Made by a program: the position numbers and the translations under genes
Part shown: positions 7,942 to 15,779 of the stretch, piece after piece
How positions within the stretch are numbered: the stretch's first letter is position 1
Layout of the letters: each line of letters begins with the position of its first letter
Notes under the pieces: model-generated
Told to the model about the DNA's origin: nothing
What the model saw: only the letters and a program-made list of their open reading frames with translations
The model's database searches: none
Assembly (NCBI GenBank): GCA_964442285.1
Contig: CAYTZH010000059.1
Span: 1-22,086 of the forward strand
Direction of reading: 5' to 3'
DNA from: CAYTZH01 sp964442285
GTDB lineage: Bacteria; Myxococcota_A; UBA9160; JAFDET01
Length of the DNA stretch: 22,086 nucleotides

Positions 7942-8699
7942 TTGTCGTCGTCCTTGGCGCGCGAGGCGGGCGGCAGGAACGATTCGAGCTTGGACTGGAT
8001 CACGATGGTGTTGTCGCCGCGCAGGATGGACTCGACCCCGACCATGGCGAGGCTGCGCTGGGCCACCTCCTCGGCGGTGCGGGCTTCCAGCTTGTCGGCG
8101 ATGGGGTTCGCGACGAGGAAGGCGAAGATGGCGCCATAGAGCGTGGTGAGCAGGGCGACCGCCATGGCGGGACCGATGGCGTCGGGGTCGTCCATCTCGC
8201 GCAGCATCTGCACGAGTCCGACCAGGGTTCCGATCATGCCCATGGCCGGGGCGGTCGAGCCGAGGAAGCGCCAGATCTTCTGGCCGCGCTGATGGCGCTG
8301 CTTCAAGGCGGCGAGCTCCGCCAGGAGCGTGGCCTTGATGGTCTCCGGGCTGAGTCCGTCGACCCCGAGGCGCACGCCCCGGGCCAGGAACGGATCGTCG
8401 ATCGGCTCGCCCTCCAGCGACACGAGGCCCTCCTTCCGGGCCTTGGTGGAGAGCTGGACGATCAGGGGGATCAGGTCCTCGGCGGGCTGCAGGCGGTCGA
8501 AGAACGCATTGCCCGCCACGGCGAACGCGCCGAGCACGTGCTTCATCTTCTGGTGGGTGAACAGCGCTGCGAAGGTGCCGCCGAACACGATCAGGATGCC
8601 GGGCCCGTTCACGAACGCCAGGACGGAGCCGCCCATCGCCATCGCGCTGACGACCAGACCGAGACCCACGACGAGGCCGATGAGGGTTGCGATGTCCAT
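7938..8699 (-). CDS. motA: MotA/PomA flagellar stator protein
   Basis: MotA forms the ring of the stator that pushes on FliG while ions pass. The 253-residue protein has four membrane spans (two near residues 5-50, two near 140-200). The hallmark segments are ATLIGLVVGLGLVVSAMAMG, the cytoplasmic loop with ARKEGLVSLEGE carrying charged FliG-contact residues, and APAMGMIGTLVGLVQML and IGPAMAVALLTTLYGAIFAF with the channel prolines. The DDPDAIGPAMAVALLTTLYG block is close to PomA. The ribosome site is weak. The 108-base spacer to the upstream exonuclease gene (8700-8807) holds no recognisable gene. It contains an ACCGATAC -10-like element near 8788-8795 without a matching -35. This appears to be the first gene of the motility block. 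Confidence 0.95.
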   Translation of the reverse strand: MDIATLIGLVVGLGLVVSAMAMGGSVLAFVNGPGILIVFGGTFAALFTHQKMKHVLGAFAVAGNAFFDRLQPAEDLIPLIVQLSTKARKEGLVSLEGEPIDDPFLARGVRLGVDGLSPETIKATLLAELAALKQRHQRGQKIWRFLGSTAPAMGMIGTLVGLVQMLREMDDPDAIGPAMAVALLTTLYGAIFAFLVANPIADKLEARTAEEVAQRSLAMVGVESILRGDNTIVIQSKLESFLPPASRAKDDDK

Positions 8700-8807
8700 G
8701 GCTCTGCTGCCGAACCCCGGTGCGCTGCCGGCGCGCGCGGCCGCACGGCACCCGTCGGCTTCCCGCGCCGCCGTGCGTCCGGACTGCGTATCGGTTTCCG
8801 GCGCGGG

Positions 8808-9662
8808 CTACTCGATCGGGGGGAGACCGGAGGTGGGCTCCAGGCATCGACCGGCCCGGACCCGGGGTTTCGCCGCCTGCAGCGCCAGCAGCTCGCCGAG
8901 GCTGCCCACGCCCAGGTGCTCGCGGGCCCGTCGCAGCAGCTCCAGCAGCGCCCGGGCCGTGGCCTCCGCGTCTCCCAGGGCCCGGTGGCGGGCCGGGTTG
9001 CGGATGCCGAAGCCGTCGGCCAGGCGATCGAGGGAGAAGCGTCCGAGCTCGGGCGCCAGGCGGCGCGCGAGCTTGCGGGTGCAGAGGACCGGGCCCGCCA
9101 GGCCGGGGAGCCCGTGGGTCGCCAGGCCGCGGCGCACGAAGCCGTGGTCGAAGGCCGCGTTGTGCGCCACGAAGGCGGCGTCAGGCGTGAGGTCGAGCCA
9201 GGCCCGGAGCCAGGCGAGCGCCCGCGCCGGCGGCGGTGCGCCGACCACCATGGCGTCGGTGATCCCGGTCAGGGCGCGCACGCCGCGGGGCACGGGCATG
9301 CCGGGGTCGACGAGGGTCTCGAAGCGATCGGCGATCCTCAGCCCGCTGACGCGGACCGCGCCGATCTCCAGGATCTTTGCCCGCTGCGGCGAGAGCCCGG
9401 TGGTCTCGAGGTCCACGACGGCGAAGTCGGCGGCCGCGAGCGGTGTGGAAGCCTGCGCCGCGACGGGCTCGGCGACGAGCGCGTCGGCCGGCACCGGGTC
9501 CGGCAGCGCTTCGGCCGCGCGACCCAGGGCCGCGGCGACGACGCGCCGGGCGAGCAGCGTCTCGACGGGTGCGGACGTGGCCAGCAGGCCCGCCGCCAGG
9601 ACGCCCACGGGCACCGGCTCGCCGCGGAGCCGGTAGCCGTCGAGCAGATCGCGATGTCGCAC
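8808..9662 (-). CDS. DnaQ-fold 3'-5' exonuclease (DEDDh)
   Basis: A 284-residue protein with an N-terminal extension of about 75 residues and a DEDDh exonuclease domain. Exo I is VDLETTG (D84, E86), Exo II is HNAAFDHGF (about 170) and Exo III is HRALGDAEAT (about 230), so all catalytic acids and the histidine are present. The family includes the DNA polymerase III epsilon subunit and stand-alone proofreading or repair nucleases. The extension and tail do not show an obvious DinG helicase or UvrC-like nuclease fusion. The GTG at 9662 follows GGGGGGAGGGAC. A sigma70-like promoter lies about 80-110 bases upstream, within a region of tandem duplications. It is divergent from the VWA gene and not evidently linked to flagella. 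Confidence 0.88.
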   Translation of the reverse strand: MRHRDLLDGYRLRGEPVPVGVLAAGLLATSAPVETLLARRVVAAALGRAAEALPDPVPADALVAEPVAAQASTPLAAADFAVVDLETTGLSPQRAKILEIGAVRVSGLRIADRFETLVDPGMPVPRGVRALTGITDAMVVGAPPPARALAWLRAWLDLTPDAAFVAHNAAFDHGFVRRGLATHGLPGLAGPVLCTRKLARRLAPELGRFSLDRLADGFGIRNPARHRALGDAEATARALLELLRRAREHLGVGSLGELLALQAAKPRVRAGRCLEPTSGLPPIE

Positions 9663-9678
9663 GTCCCTCCCCCCGCTC

Positions 9679-9716
9679 CGTCGGGCGATCGGGTTCGCGT
9701 CGGGCGATCGGGTTCG
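9679..9716. repeat. Perfect tandem duplication of 19 bp in the exonuclease leader
   Basis: Two identical adjacent 19-base units (9679-9697 and 9698-9716), each containing the palindrome CGATCG. They lie between the predicted exonuclease transcription start (about 9735) and its GTG, so they would be in the mRNA leader. Confidence 0.9.
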
Positions 9717-9741
9717 AGTCCGGTCAGGGAGGGTGCCCCGG

Positions 9742-9771
9742 ATGCTACGCGTCCGGGGCCGCGGCGGTCAA
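9742..9771 (-). promoter_or_regulatory. Sigma70-like promoter for the exonuclease gene
   Basis: On the minus strand TTGACC (9771-9766), an 18-base spacer, then TAGCAT (9747-9742, four of six matches to TATAAT). The expected start is near 9735. The -35 hexamer lies inside the 22-bp duplication, so a second TTGACC occurs 22 bases further upstream (9793-9788). Confidence 0.5.
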
Positions 9772-9794
9772 CGTCCGGGGCCGCGGCGGTCAAC
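9751..9794. repeat. Perfect tandem duplication of 22 bp covering the -35 region
   Basis: Two identical adjacent 22-base units (9751-9772 and 9773-9794), beginning GTCCGGGGCC and ending GGTCAAC. Each contains, on the minus strand, a TTGACC hexamer. The inner copy is correctly placed as the -35 of the exonuclease promoter. Confidence 0.9.
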
Positions 9795-9811
9795 CGCGCT
9801 ACCCTCGACCC

Positions 9812-12079
9812 ATGCGCCGGCCGGCGGTGGCGAAGAGTCCGTCGATCCCTCTTGTCTCCTCGGCCGCGTCCGGCCGACGCCCCACCCGACTGCGGCTGGC
9901 CCGGTCCCTTGCGCTGCTGGTCTGGCTCGCCCTGCCGGCAGCGGCCGACGTCGCCCTGGGCGTGCGCGACGCCGGCGCCGAGGCGCCGTCCGTGGCCCGC
10001 GCCTACGTGCGGGGCGCGGCCGCCGGCGGCGGGACGCCCGGCGGAGAGGCGGCGGGCCTGGTCTTCTTCCTGCGGGCGCCCGGCCCGGCCGGCGCGGCGG
10101 CCGTGGGGGCGGCCCACTCCTTCGACCTGACGGCGCTCGCCGGCGCGGGGGACCTGGAGCTGCGCACCGGTGCCGGGGACGACCGGGTCGCCCTCGCCAC
10201 CCGCTTCCTGGTGACGCCCGGACGGCCCTTCAACGCCCCGGGCGCCACCCTCCGCGACGACCATCTGGTGTTCGCCCTCGACACGCCCCCGTTCGGCGTG
10301 CGGGTGCTCGAGCCCGCCGAAGAGCTCCCCCGGCCGGGCGACCGCGTGAACGTCCTGGGCATTCCCCGCTTCGGCGTCCAGCAGCAGCGGGTCGCCGGCG
10401 GGACCATCCATGGGCTCAGTCTCGAGCACATCGAGGTGTCGCTCGACGAGCGGCTGAACCTGCGGGGCTGGGGGGGTGCGCCGGTGGTCGAGGCCCAGAC
10501 GGGCCGGGTGCTCGGCCTGCTCCAGGCCGCGTCGCCCGGGGGCGACGGGCTGCGGGTGACCGTGTCGCCCATCGAGAGCGTGGTGGGCGCGCTGCGGCGG
10601 CCGCTCGAGGGCGGTCGCGGCCGGCCCTTCTCGGCGTTCGCCGACGTGGCCCGCGCCCGCGCCGCCGCGCCGCGCACGACGCCTTCGCGCACGGCCGCCC
10701 CGCCGAGCCAGAGCGCGCGCCGGCGACCGGTGGCGCTCACGCCCCAGCCCGCCCTCGAACAGGCCGGCGTGCCCCTCGATCTGGAGGTGGAGATCGAGTA
10801 CCCGGGCGAGGGCGCCGTGCTGAGCAACGTCGCGGGGGGCTTCCTGGCCGGTCGCGCGGTGGCCCACCGGGGCGACCTGCGGCGCTTCGACGTGATCCTG
10901 GTCCTGGACACCTCGGGATCGACCGCGGAGGCCACCGGCGTGGACGTCAACGGCAACGGCGTGGTGGGCCGACCCGTCCTCGGCAGCTTCGGGCGGGCCG
11001 TCGGCGTGGGAGGCAGCACCGACCCGGGCGACTCGATCCTCGCCGCCGAGGTGGCGGCCGCGCGGCGGCTGCTGGGCGGGCTCGACCCCCGCAGCACCCG
11101 CGTCGGGCTGGTGACCTTCGCCGGCGAGGAGGGCGCGCGCGGCGGCCTGGGGGTCGGCGGCTTCTCGGTGCCCCTGGGGCGACCCCAGCCGCCCGCGGTG
11201 ACCGAGGAGCCCCTCACCCAGGACTACGTCCGCCTCGAACGGGGCCTGGACCGGATCCTCGCGCGGGGCTCCGCCGGCATGACCCACATGGCCGCCGGCG
11301 TCGACCAGGCCACCGTCGAGCTGCTCGGCCTCCGCACGTCGGAGAAGGACCCCGAGGCCGAGCGGATCGTGCTCTTCCTGACCGACGGCCAGCCTACCCT
11401 TCCCTACGACGCCCGCTTCAGCGCCGACAACGTTCGCGCCGTGCTGCGGGCGGCGCGCCGCGCCCAGGGGGCGGGCGTCCGCATCCACTCCTTCGCCCTC
11501 GGTCCGGAAGCCCTGGCCGAGCCCGTCGCCACGGTGGAGATGGCCAACCTGACCGACGGCACCTTCACGCCGGTCCGCCACCCGGCCGACCTGGTGGACC
11601 TCATCGACTCGGTGAACTTCGCCAACGTCGAGGAGGTCACCGTCCACAACCTCACCCTCGACACCCCGGCCCACGCCGTGGACCACCACCCGGACGGCAC
11701 CTGGAACGCCCTGGTCCCCCTGGAGGTGGGCAAGAACCGGGTCGAGGTGGTCGTGCGAGCGACCGACGGCAGCGAGCGTCGCGAGGTCGTCACGCTGCAG
11801 TACGCGCCGGGGAGCGCCGAGCCCACGGTGCCCCCGGAGCTCGTCCCCCGGCGCAACCGCCTGCTCGAGCAGCGCCTGGTGGAGATCCGCCAGGACCGGC
11901 GCGAGGTCGAGCTGGAGGCTGCGGAGGCCGCCCGCCGCGAGCTGGCCATCGAGATCGAGCGGGAGCGCGCCGCGGCCGCCGAGCGCGCGGAGCAGAGCCG
12001 CCGCGAGCTGGAGCTCGAGCCCGAGGCCCGAACCGGGGACGAGGCAGGGAGCGCCGTCGAGCCGGCCCCCGCCCGATGA
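9812..12079 (+). CDS. Exported von Willebrand factor A-domain protein with N-terminal degenerate trypsin-like region
   Basis: A 755-residue protein. A basic N-terminus and a hydrophobic core ending LALPAAADV (about 28-47) form a signal peptide. Residues about 50-255 resemble a chymotrypsin-fold protease (ATRFLVTPGR, GDRVNVLGIPR, then GWGGAPVVEAQTGRVLGLLQAA at 219-240). The nucleophile motif GDSGGP reads GWGGAP, so catalysis is unlikely. A VWA domain follows (about 355-605) with a full metal site: D366-S368-S370, T491 and D525, and a DVNGNG loop after the first motif. Then come an Ig-like strand-rich region (about 610-670) and a charged coiled-coil tail (about 685-740). ATG 9812 is picked for the signal peptide. 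TACCCT ends six bases before it, hinting at leaderless translation, but no -35 is seen. Its stop overlaps the glnE start as ATGA. Binding partner unknown. Confidence 0.85.
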   Translation: MRRPAVAKSPSIPLVSSAASGRRPTRLRLARSLALLVWLALPAAADVALGVRDAGAEAPSVARAYVRGAAAGGGTPGGEAAGLVFFLRAPGPAGAAAVGAAHSFDLTALAGAGDLELRTGAGDDRVALATRFLVTPGRPFNAPGATLRDDHLVFALDTPPFGVRVLEPAEELPRPGDRVNVLGIPRFGVQQQRVAGGTIHGLSLEHIEVSLDERLNLRGWGGAPVVEAQTGRVLGLLQAASPGGDGLRVTVSPIESVVGALRRPLEGGRGRPFSAFADVARARAAAPRTTPSRTAAPPSQSARRRPVALTPQPALEQAGVPLDLEVEIEYPGEGAVLSNVAGGFLAGRAVAHRGDLRRFDVILVLDTSGSTAEATGVDVNGNGVVGRPVLGSFGRAVGVGGSTDPGDSILAAEVAAARRLLGGLDPRSTRVGLVTFAGEEGARGGLGVGGFSVPLGRPQPPAVTEEPLTQDYVRLERGLDRILARGSAGMTHMAAGVDQATVELLGLRTSEKDPEAERIVLFLTDGQPTLPYDARFSADNVRAVLRAARRAQGAGVRIHSFALGPEALAEPVATVEMANLTDGTFTPVRHPADLVDLIDSVNFANVEEVTVHNLTLDTPAHAVDHHPDGTWNALVPLEVGKNRVEVVVRATDGSERREVVTLQYAPGSAEPTVPPELVPRRNRLLEQRLVEIRQDRREVELEAAEAARRELAIEIERERAAAAERAEQSRRELELEPEARTGDEAGSAVEPAPAR

Positions 12080-14949
12080 CCGATCCCGAAGCGCTGCTCC
12101 CCCTCGCCGAGGCGTCGGTGCGCGGAAAGGCGCACGGCGACGCCCTGGCGCGCTGCGGTGTCGACGCGCCGGATCTCTTCGGGTCCACCCTCGGACGCCT
12201 GTTGGCGGCGCTCCGGTTCCACGACGACGCGGCGGTGTTCACCGCGGTCCAGGCCCTGGGCGCGGCGCGCCCGGACGCGGCCGTCGAGCACCTGGCCACC
12301 TGGCTCGACACCGAGGCCGCTCGTGGGCTCGCGCTCGATCCGGCGCGGGCGGGCCGCCTGCTCCGGGTCTTCGGAAACGCCGACTACCTCGCGCGGCGGG
12401 TGGCGCGGCAGCCGGAGCTCGCCCGCGTCATCGCCGAGCCGGGCGCCCTCCCCCCGCGGGACCCCGCGGCGCTGGCCGAGGCCGCGGGCGCCTTCGCGGG
12501 TGATCCGGCCCGGGAGCTGCGGCGCCTCCGCTACGCCGAGATGCTGCGGATCACCGCCCGCGACCTCGAGGGCGCGCCGCTGTCGGAGACCGCGAGCGAG
12601 CTCTCGGACCTGGCCGATGCCTGCATCGAGGCCGCCGTCGCCACGGCCGTGACCGAGCTCGGGACGGAGCGCGCGCCGGGCGTCGTGGCCATGGGCAAGC
12701 TCGGGGGCCGCGAGCTGAACTACTCCTCGGACGTCGATCTGATCTTCGTGCACGAGCCGCCCGACGAGCTCGCCGAGCACGCCGTGCAGACCATGGAGCG
12801 GGTGGTGAAGCGCAGCCGCGCCCTGCTCCACGACGCGACCGCCGACGGCTTCGCGTTCCGAGTCGACCTGGACCTGCGTCCGGAAGGCCGCGCGGGCGCC
12901 CTGGTCAATTCCCTGGCCTCCCTGCTCACCTGGTACGAGACCTTCGGGGAGGAGTGGGAGCGCCTGGCCTGGATCCGCGCCCGGGGCTGCGCCGGCGATC
13001 GCGCGCTGGTGAAGCGCCTGCTGCGGGAGCTGCGGCCGTTCGTGTATCCGCGGGCCGTCTCCTACGACGTGATCCAGTCGGTCCATCACCTGAAGGGGCG
13101 GATCGAGCAGGAGGCCCGCAACGCCCCGCGCGACGTGAAGCGCGGCCCGGGCGGCATCCGCGAGACCGAGTTCTTCGTGCAGGCCCTGCAGAGCCTCTAC
13201 GGCGGCCACCGCACCTCGCTCCGGGTCACGCGGACGGCGGATGCCCTGGCGGCGCTGGCGGCGGAGGGTCTGCTGCCCGAGAGCCTCGCCGGAGACCTGG
13301 TCGAGTCCTACGCCTTCCTGCGACAGGTGGAGCACCGCCTGCAGATGGCAGAGGACCGGCAGACCCAGCAGATCCCCGCCGATGGGCGGGAGCTCGAACG
13401 CCTCGCGCGCCGCATGGGCTACGCGAGCCCCGATGCGCGACGGGCGGCGAGCGACCTGCTGCGCGACCTGGACCGCGTGCGGGGCGGTGTCCGACACGCG
13501 TTCGAGTCACTTCTGGCGGAGCCGGACCGGGGCACCGGTCGGGCGCCCTCGGCCTGGTCCGAGGCCTGCCGCTCGCCCCGGGGCTTCACCGACGCCCTGC
13601 TGCACACCCTGCCGGAGACGCTGCGGGAGCGGGCGCGGCCGCCGATCGAGCGGGTGGTGGCCTCCGCCTTCCCGCGCGCCAGCGGCGCCATCACCGCCCT
13701 CGGGCAGACGCCCGGCGCCGCCGCCGTGCTGGCGCGGTTCCTGTGCTGCGATCCGCCCCTGGTGGCCCACCTGGCGCGACGGCCCCAGCTCCTCTCGGCC
13801 TTCGCGGCCGGCGCCCCGCCGCCCGGGGTGGATCGGGAGACCCTGGCCCGGGGCGGCCTCGAGGACGTGGAGTCGTCGCTCGACGAGCTGCGCCTCGCGC
13901 GTCAGGACGCCAGCGTCCGCGTGGCCGCCGCCCATCTGGCCGGCCAGGTGGACACCGCGGGCACCGAGCGCCTCTTGAGCGAGACCGCGGAGGCCCTGCT
14001 GGAGCGCGCCCTCGGGCTGGCCCGACACCAGGTCGAGAAGCGCACGGGCGCGCCGCTCGCGGAGGGCGCGCGCATCCCCCTGTGCGTGGTGGGCCTCGGC
14101 TCCTTCGGCGCCCGGGAGATGACCTACCAGTCGGACCTGGATCTGGTCTTCGTCTACGCCACCGAGGGCCGCACCGAGGGAGGCCGCGATCCCATGGGCG
14201 CCCAGGAGCACTTCGCCCTGCTGGCCCAGCGCCTGATCTCGTACCTCGTGACCCCGACCGGCGCCGGTCGCGTCTACACGATCGACACCCGGCTGCGTCC
14301 CTCGGGCCACGGGGGCACCCTCGTCGTCAGCGCCGACGCCTTCCGGCGCTACCACGAGAAGGAGGCCATGGTCTGGGAGGCACAGTCGCTGCTGCGGGCG
14401 CGGCCGGTCGCGGGCGATCCGGACTTCGCCGGCGAGGTCGCCTCCCTCATCGAGCACAGCCTCTTCGACCGCCCCGTGCGGCCCGGCCTGGAACGCGAGA
14501 TCCTGCGAATGCGCACACGACTCGAGACCGAGATGGCCCAGGACGAGAAGACCCGAATCGACCTCAAGTACGCGGCCGGCGGGCTCGTCGACGCCGAGTT
14601 CCTGGCCCAGTTCCTGGCGCTGCGCTGGGGCGCCGAGCGCCCCGAGCTGCGCCGCGGCGCCACCGCGGCCGTCCTGGAGGCCGCCGGGCGCGTCGGCCTG
14701 CTGCCCGACACCGAGGCGCTGCTCGAGGCCTTCTGGTGCCTGGACCGCATCGCCGCCTGGCTGCGGCTGGCCACGGGCCGCGCCGAGTCCGCCCTGGATC
14801 GCGCCTCGCCGTCGACATCGCTGGTGGCGCTCCTGGAGGGGGTGCCCGACGTCGACGCCCTGGCCGAGCGCGTGTACGCCGCGCGGCGCCGGCTGCGCGC
14901 GGGCTGGCAGCAGGTGTTCGGCCCGGCGAGCGGCGCTCAGCGTCGGTAG
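12076..14949 (+). CDS. glnE: GlnE, bifunctional glutamine synthetase adenylyltransferase/adenylyl-removing enzyme
   Basis: GlnE adds AMP to, and removes it from, glutamine synthetase under control of PII and glutamine, tuning ammonium assimilation. The 957-residue length is normal (E. coli has 946). The N-terminal adenylyl-removing nucleotidyltransferase has MGKLGGRELNYSSDVDL with D219/D221. A central helical linker follows. The C-terminal adenylyltransferase has GLGSFGAREMTYQSDLDL with D687/D689, then RLRPSGHGGTLVVS, WEAQSLLRARPVAGD and DLKYAAGGLVDAEFL. The AT motif has GSFGA where GKLGG is usual, but the catalytic aspartates remain. ATG 12076 overlaps the VWA stop (ATGA). The 3' end overlaps the convergent permease gene by 13 bases. 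No PII or glnA gene is nearby. Confidence 0.96.
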   Translation: MTDPEALLPLAEASVRGKAHGDALARCGVDAPDLFGSTLGRLLAALRFHDDAAVFTAVQALGAARPDAAVEHLATWLDTEAARGLALDPARAGRLLRVFGNADYLARRVARQPELARVIAEPGALPPRDPAALAEAAGAFAGDPARELRRLRYAEMLRITARDLEGAPLSETASELSDLADACIEAAVATAVTELGTERAPGVVAMGKLGGRELNYSSDVDLIFVHEPPDELAEHAVQTMERVVKRSRALLHDATADGFAFRVDLDLRPEGRAGALVNSLASLLTWYETFGEEWERLAWIRARGCAGDRALVKRLLRELRPFVYPRAVSYDVIQSVHHLKGRIEQEARNAPRDVKRGPGGIRETEFFVQALQSLYGGHRTSLRVTRTADALAALAAEGLLPESLAGDLVESYAFLRQVEHRLQMAEDRQTQQIPADGRELERLARRMGYASPDARRAASDLLRDLDRVRGGVRHAFESLLAEPDRGTGRAPSAWSEACRSPRGFTDALLHTLPETLRERARPPIERVVASAFPRASGAITALGQTPGAAAVLARFLCCDPPLVAHLARRPQLLSAFAAGAPPPGVDRETLARGGLEDVESSLDELRLARQDASVRVAAAHLAGQVDTAGTERLLSETAEALLERALGLARHQVEKRTGAPLAEGARIPLCVVGLGSFGAREMTYQSDLDLVFVYATEGRTEGGRDPMGAQEHFALLAQRLISYLVTPTGAGRVYTIDTRLRPSGHGGTLVVSADAFRRYHEKEAMVWEAQSLLRARPVAGDPDFAGEVASLIEHSLFDRPVRPGLEREILRMRTRLETEMAQDEKTRIDLKYAAGGLVDAEFLAQFLALRWGAERPELRRGATAAVLEAAGRVGLLPDTEALLEAFWCLDRIAAWLRLATGRAESALDRASPSTSLVALLEGVPDVDALAERVYAARRRLRAGWQQVFGPASGAQRR

Positions 14950-15779
14950 GGCCGGCCCAGGTCGCCCGGTCCGCGGGCGCCCCCGGAGGCCAGGGCGAGG
15001 GCCCCCAGCGTCAGGACGTAGGGAAGCATCAGGAAGGCCGGATACGGGACGTCGATGCCGCGGGCCTGCAGCCGGAACTGCAGGGCGTTGGCGACCCCGA
15101 AGAAGAGCGCGGCGCCCAGCACGCCGAGGGCGTTCCAGCGCCCGAAGATGACGATGGCGAGCGCGATGAAGCCGCGACCCGCCGTCATGCCCTCGCTGAA
15201 CGTGCTGGTCTCGGCCAGGGAGAGCACGGCACCGCCCAGGCCCGCGCAGGCCCCGCCGAAGGCGAGCGCACCCACGCGGTAGGCGGTGACGTCCACGCCC
15301 TCGGCGTCGGCCGCCCGGGCCGACTCCCCGGCCGCCCGCAGGCGCAGCCCGATCCGGGTGCGCGCCAGGCCCACCCCGACCGCGGCGCAGAGCAGGGCGG
15401 CGCCCGCGGCGAACGCGGTCTCCGAGAGCCGCGCCACCGACGGCGGGGCCCCGGCGTACAGCGCGCGGGTTCCGAGCCCCGTCGCCCCCAGGGCCAGCAG
15501 GTTGACCGCGAGGCCCACGACGATCTGGTCGGCCCGGCGCACGACGGCGAAGAAGCCGAAGCCGAGGCCGACCGCCGCGCCGGCGCCCAGGGCCGCGGCC
15601 GCACCGAGCGCCGGCTCGCCGGAGGCCACGCCCACGACGAAGCCCACGAAGGCGCCGGTGAGCATCATGCCCTCGATCCCGATGTTGACCACGCCGGCGC
15701 GCTCGACCACGAGCTCGCCGACCGCCGCCAGCAGCAGGGGCGCCGCGAGGCGCAGGGAGGCCAGCAGCAGGGCCTCCAT
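14937..15779 (-). CDS. ABC importer permease, BMP/nucleoside type (second permease)
   Basis: An inner-membrane permease of the BPD_transp_2 family, 280 residues and mostly hydrophobic with about eight spans. The family signature is visible at about 20-45 (ELVVERAGVVNIGIEGMML), with further matches in GLRLRAAGESARAADAEGVDV and TAGRGFIALAIVIFGRWNALG (the coupling region). It would pair with the preceding permease in a heterodimeric channel for the lipoprotein-bound ligand, probably a purine nucleoside or related compound. The ATG at 15779 shares one base with the upstream stop (TGATG). The 3' end overlaps glnE tail to tail by 13 bases, leaving no room for a dedicated terminator. Confidence 0.93.
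   Translation of the reverse strand: MEALLLASLRLAAPLLLAAVGELVVERAGVVNIGIEGMMLTGAFVGFVVGVASGEPALGAAAALGAGAAVGLGFGFFAVVRRADQIVVGLAVNLLALGATGLGTRALYAGAPPSVARLSETAFAAGAALLCAAVGVGLARTRIGLRLRAAGESARAADAEGVDVTAYRVGALAFGGACAGLGGAVLSLAETSTFSEGMTAGRGFIALAIVIFGRWNALGVLGAALFFGVANALQFRLQARGIDVPYPAFLMLPYVLTLGALALASGGARGPGDLGRPYRR

Noticed and set aside
8788..8795. ACCGATAC on the minus strand as a sigma28 -10 before motA
   Set aside because: No TAAA-like -35 occurs at the required distance, so a promoter call is not supported.
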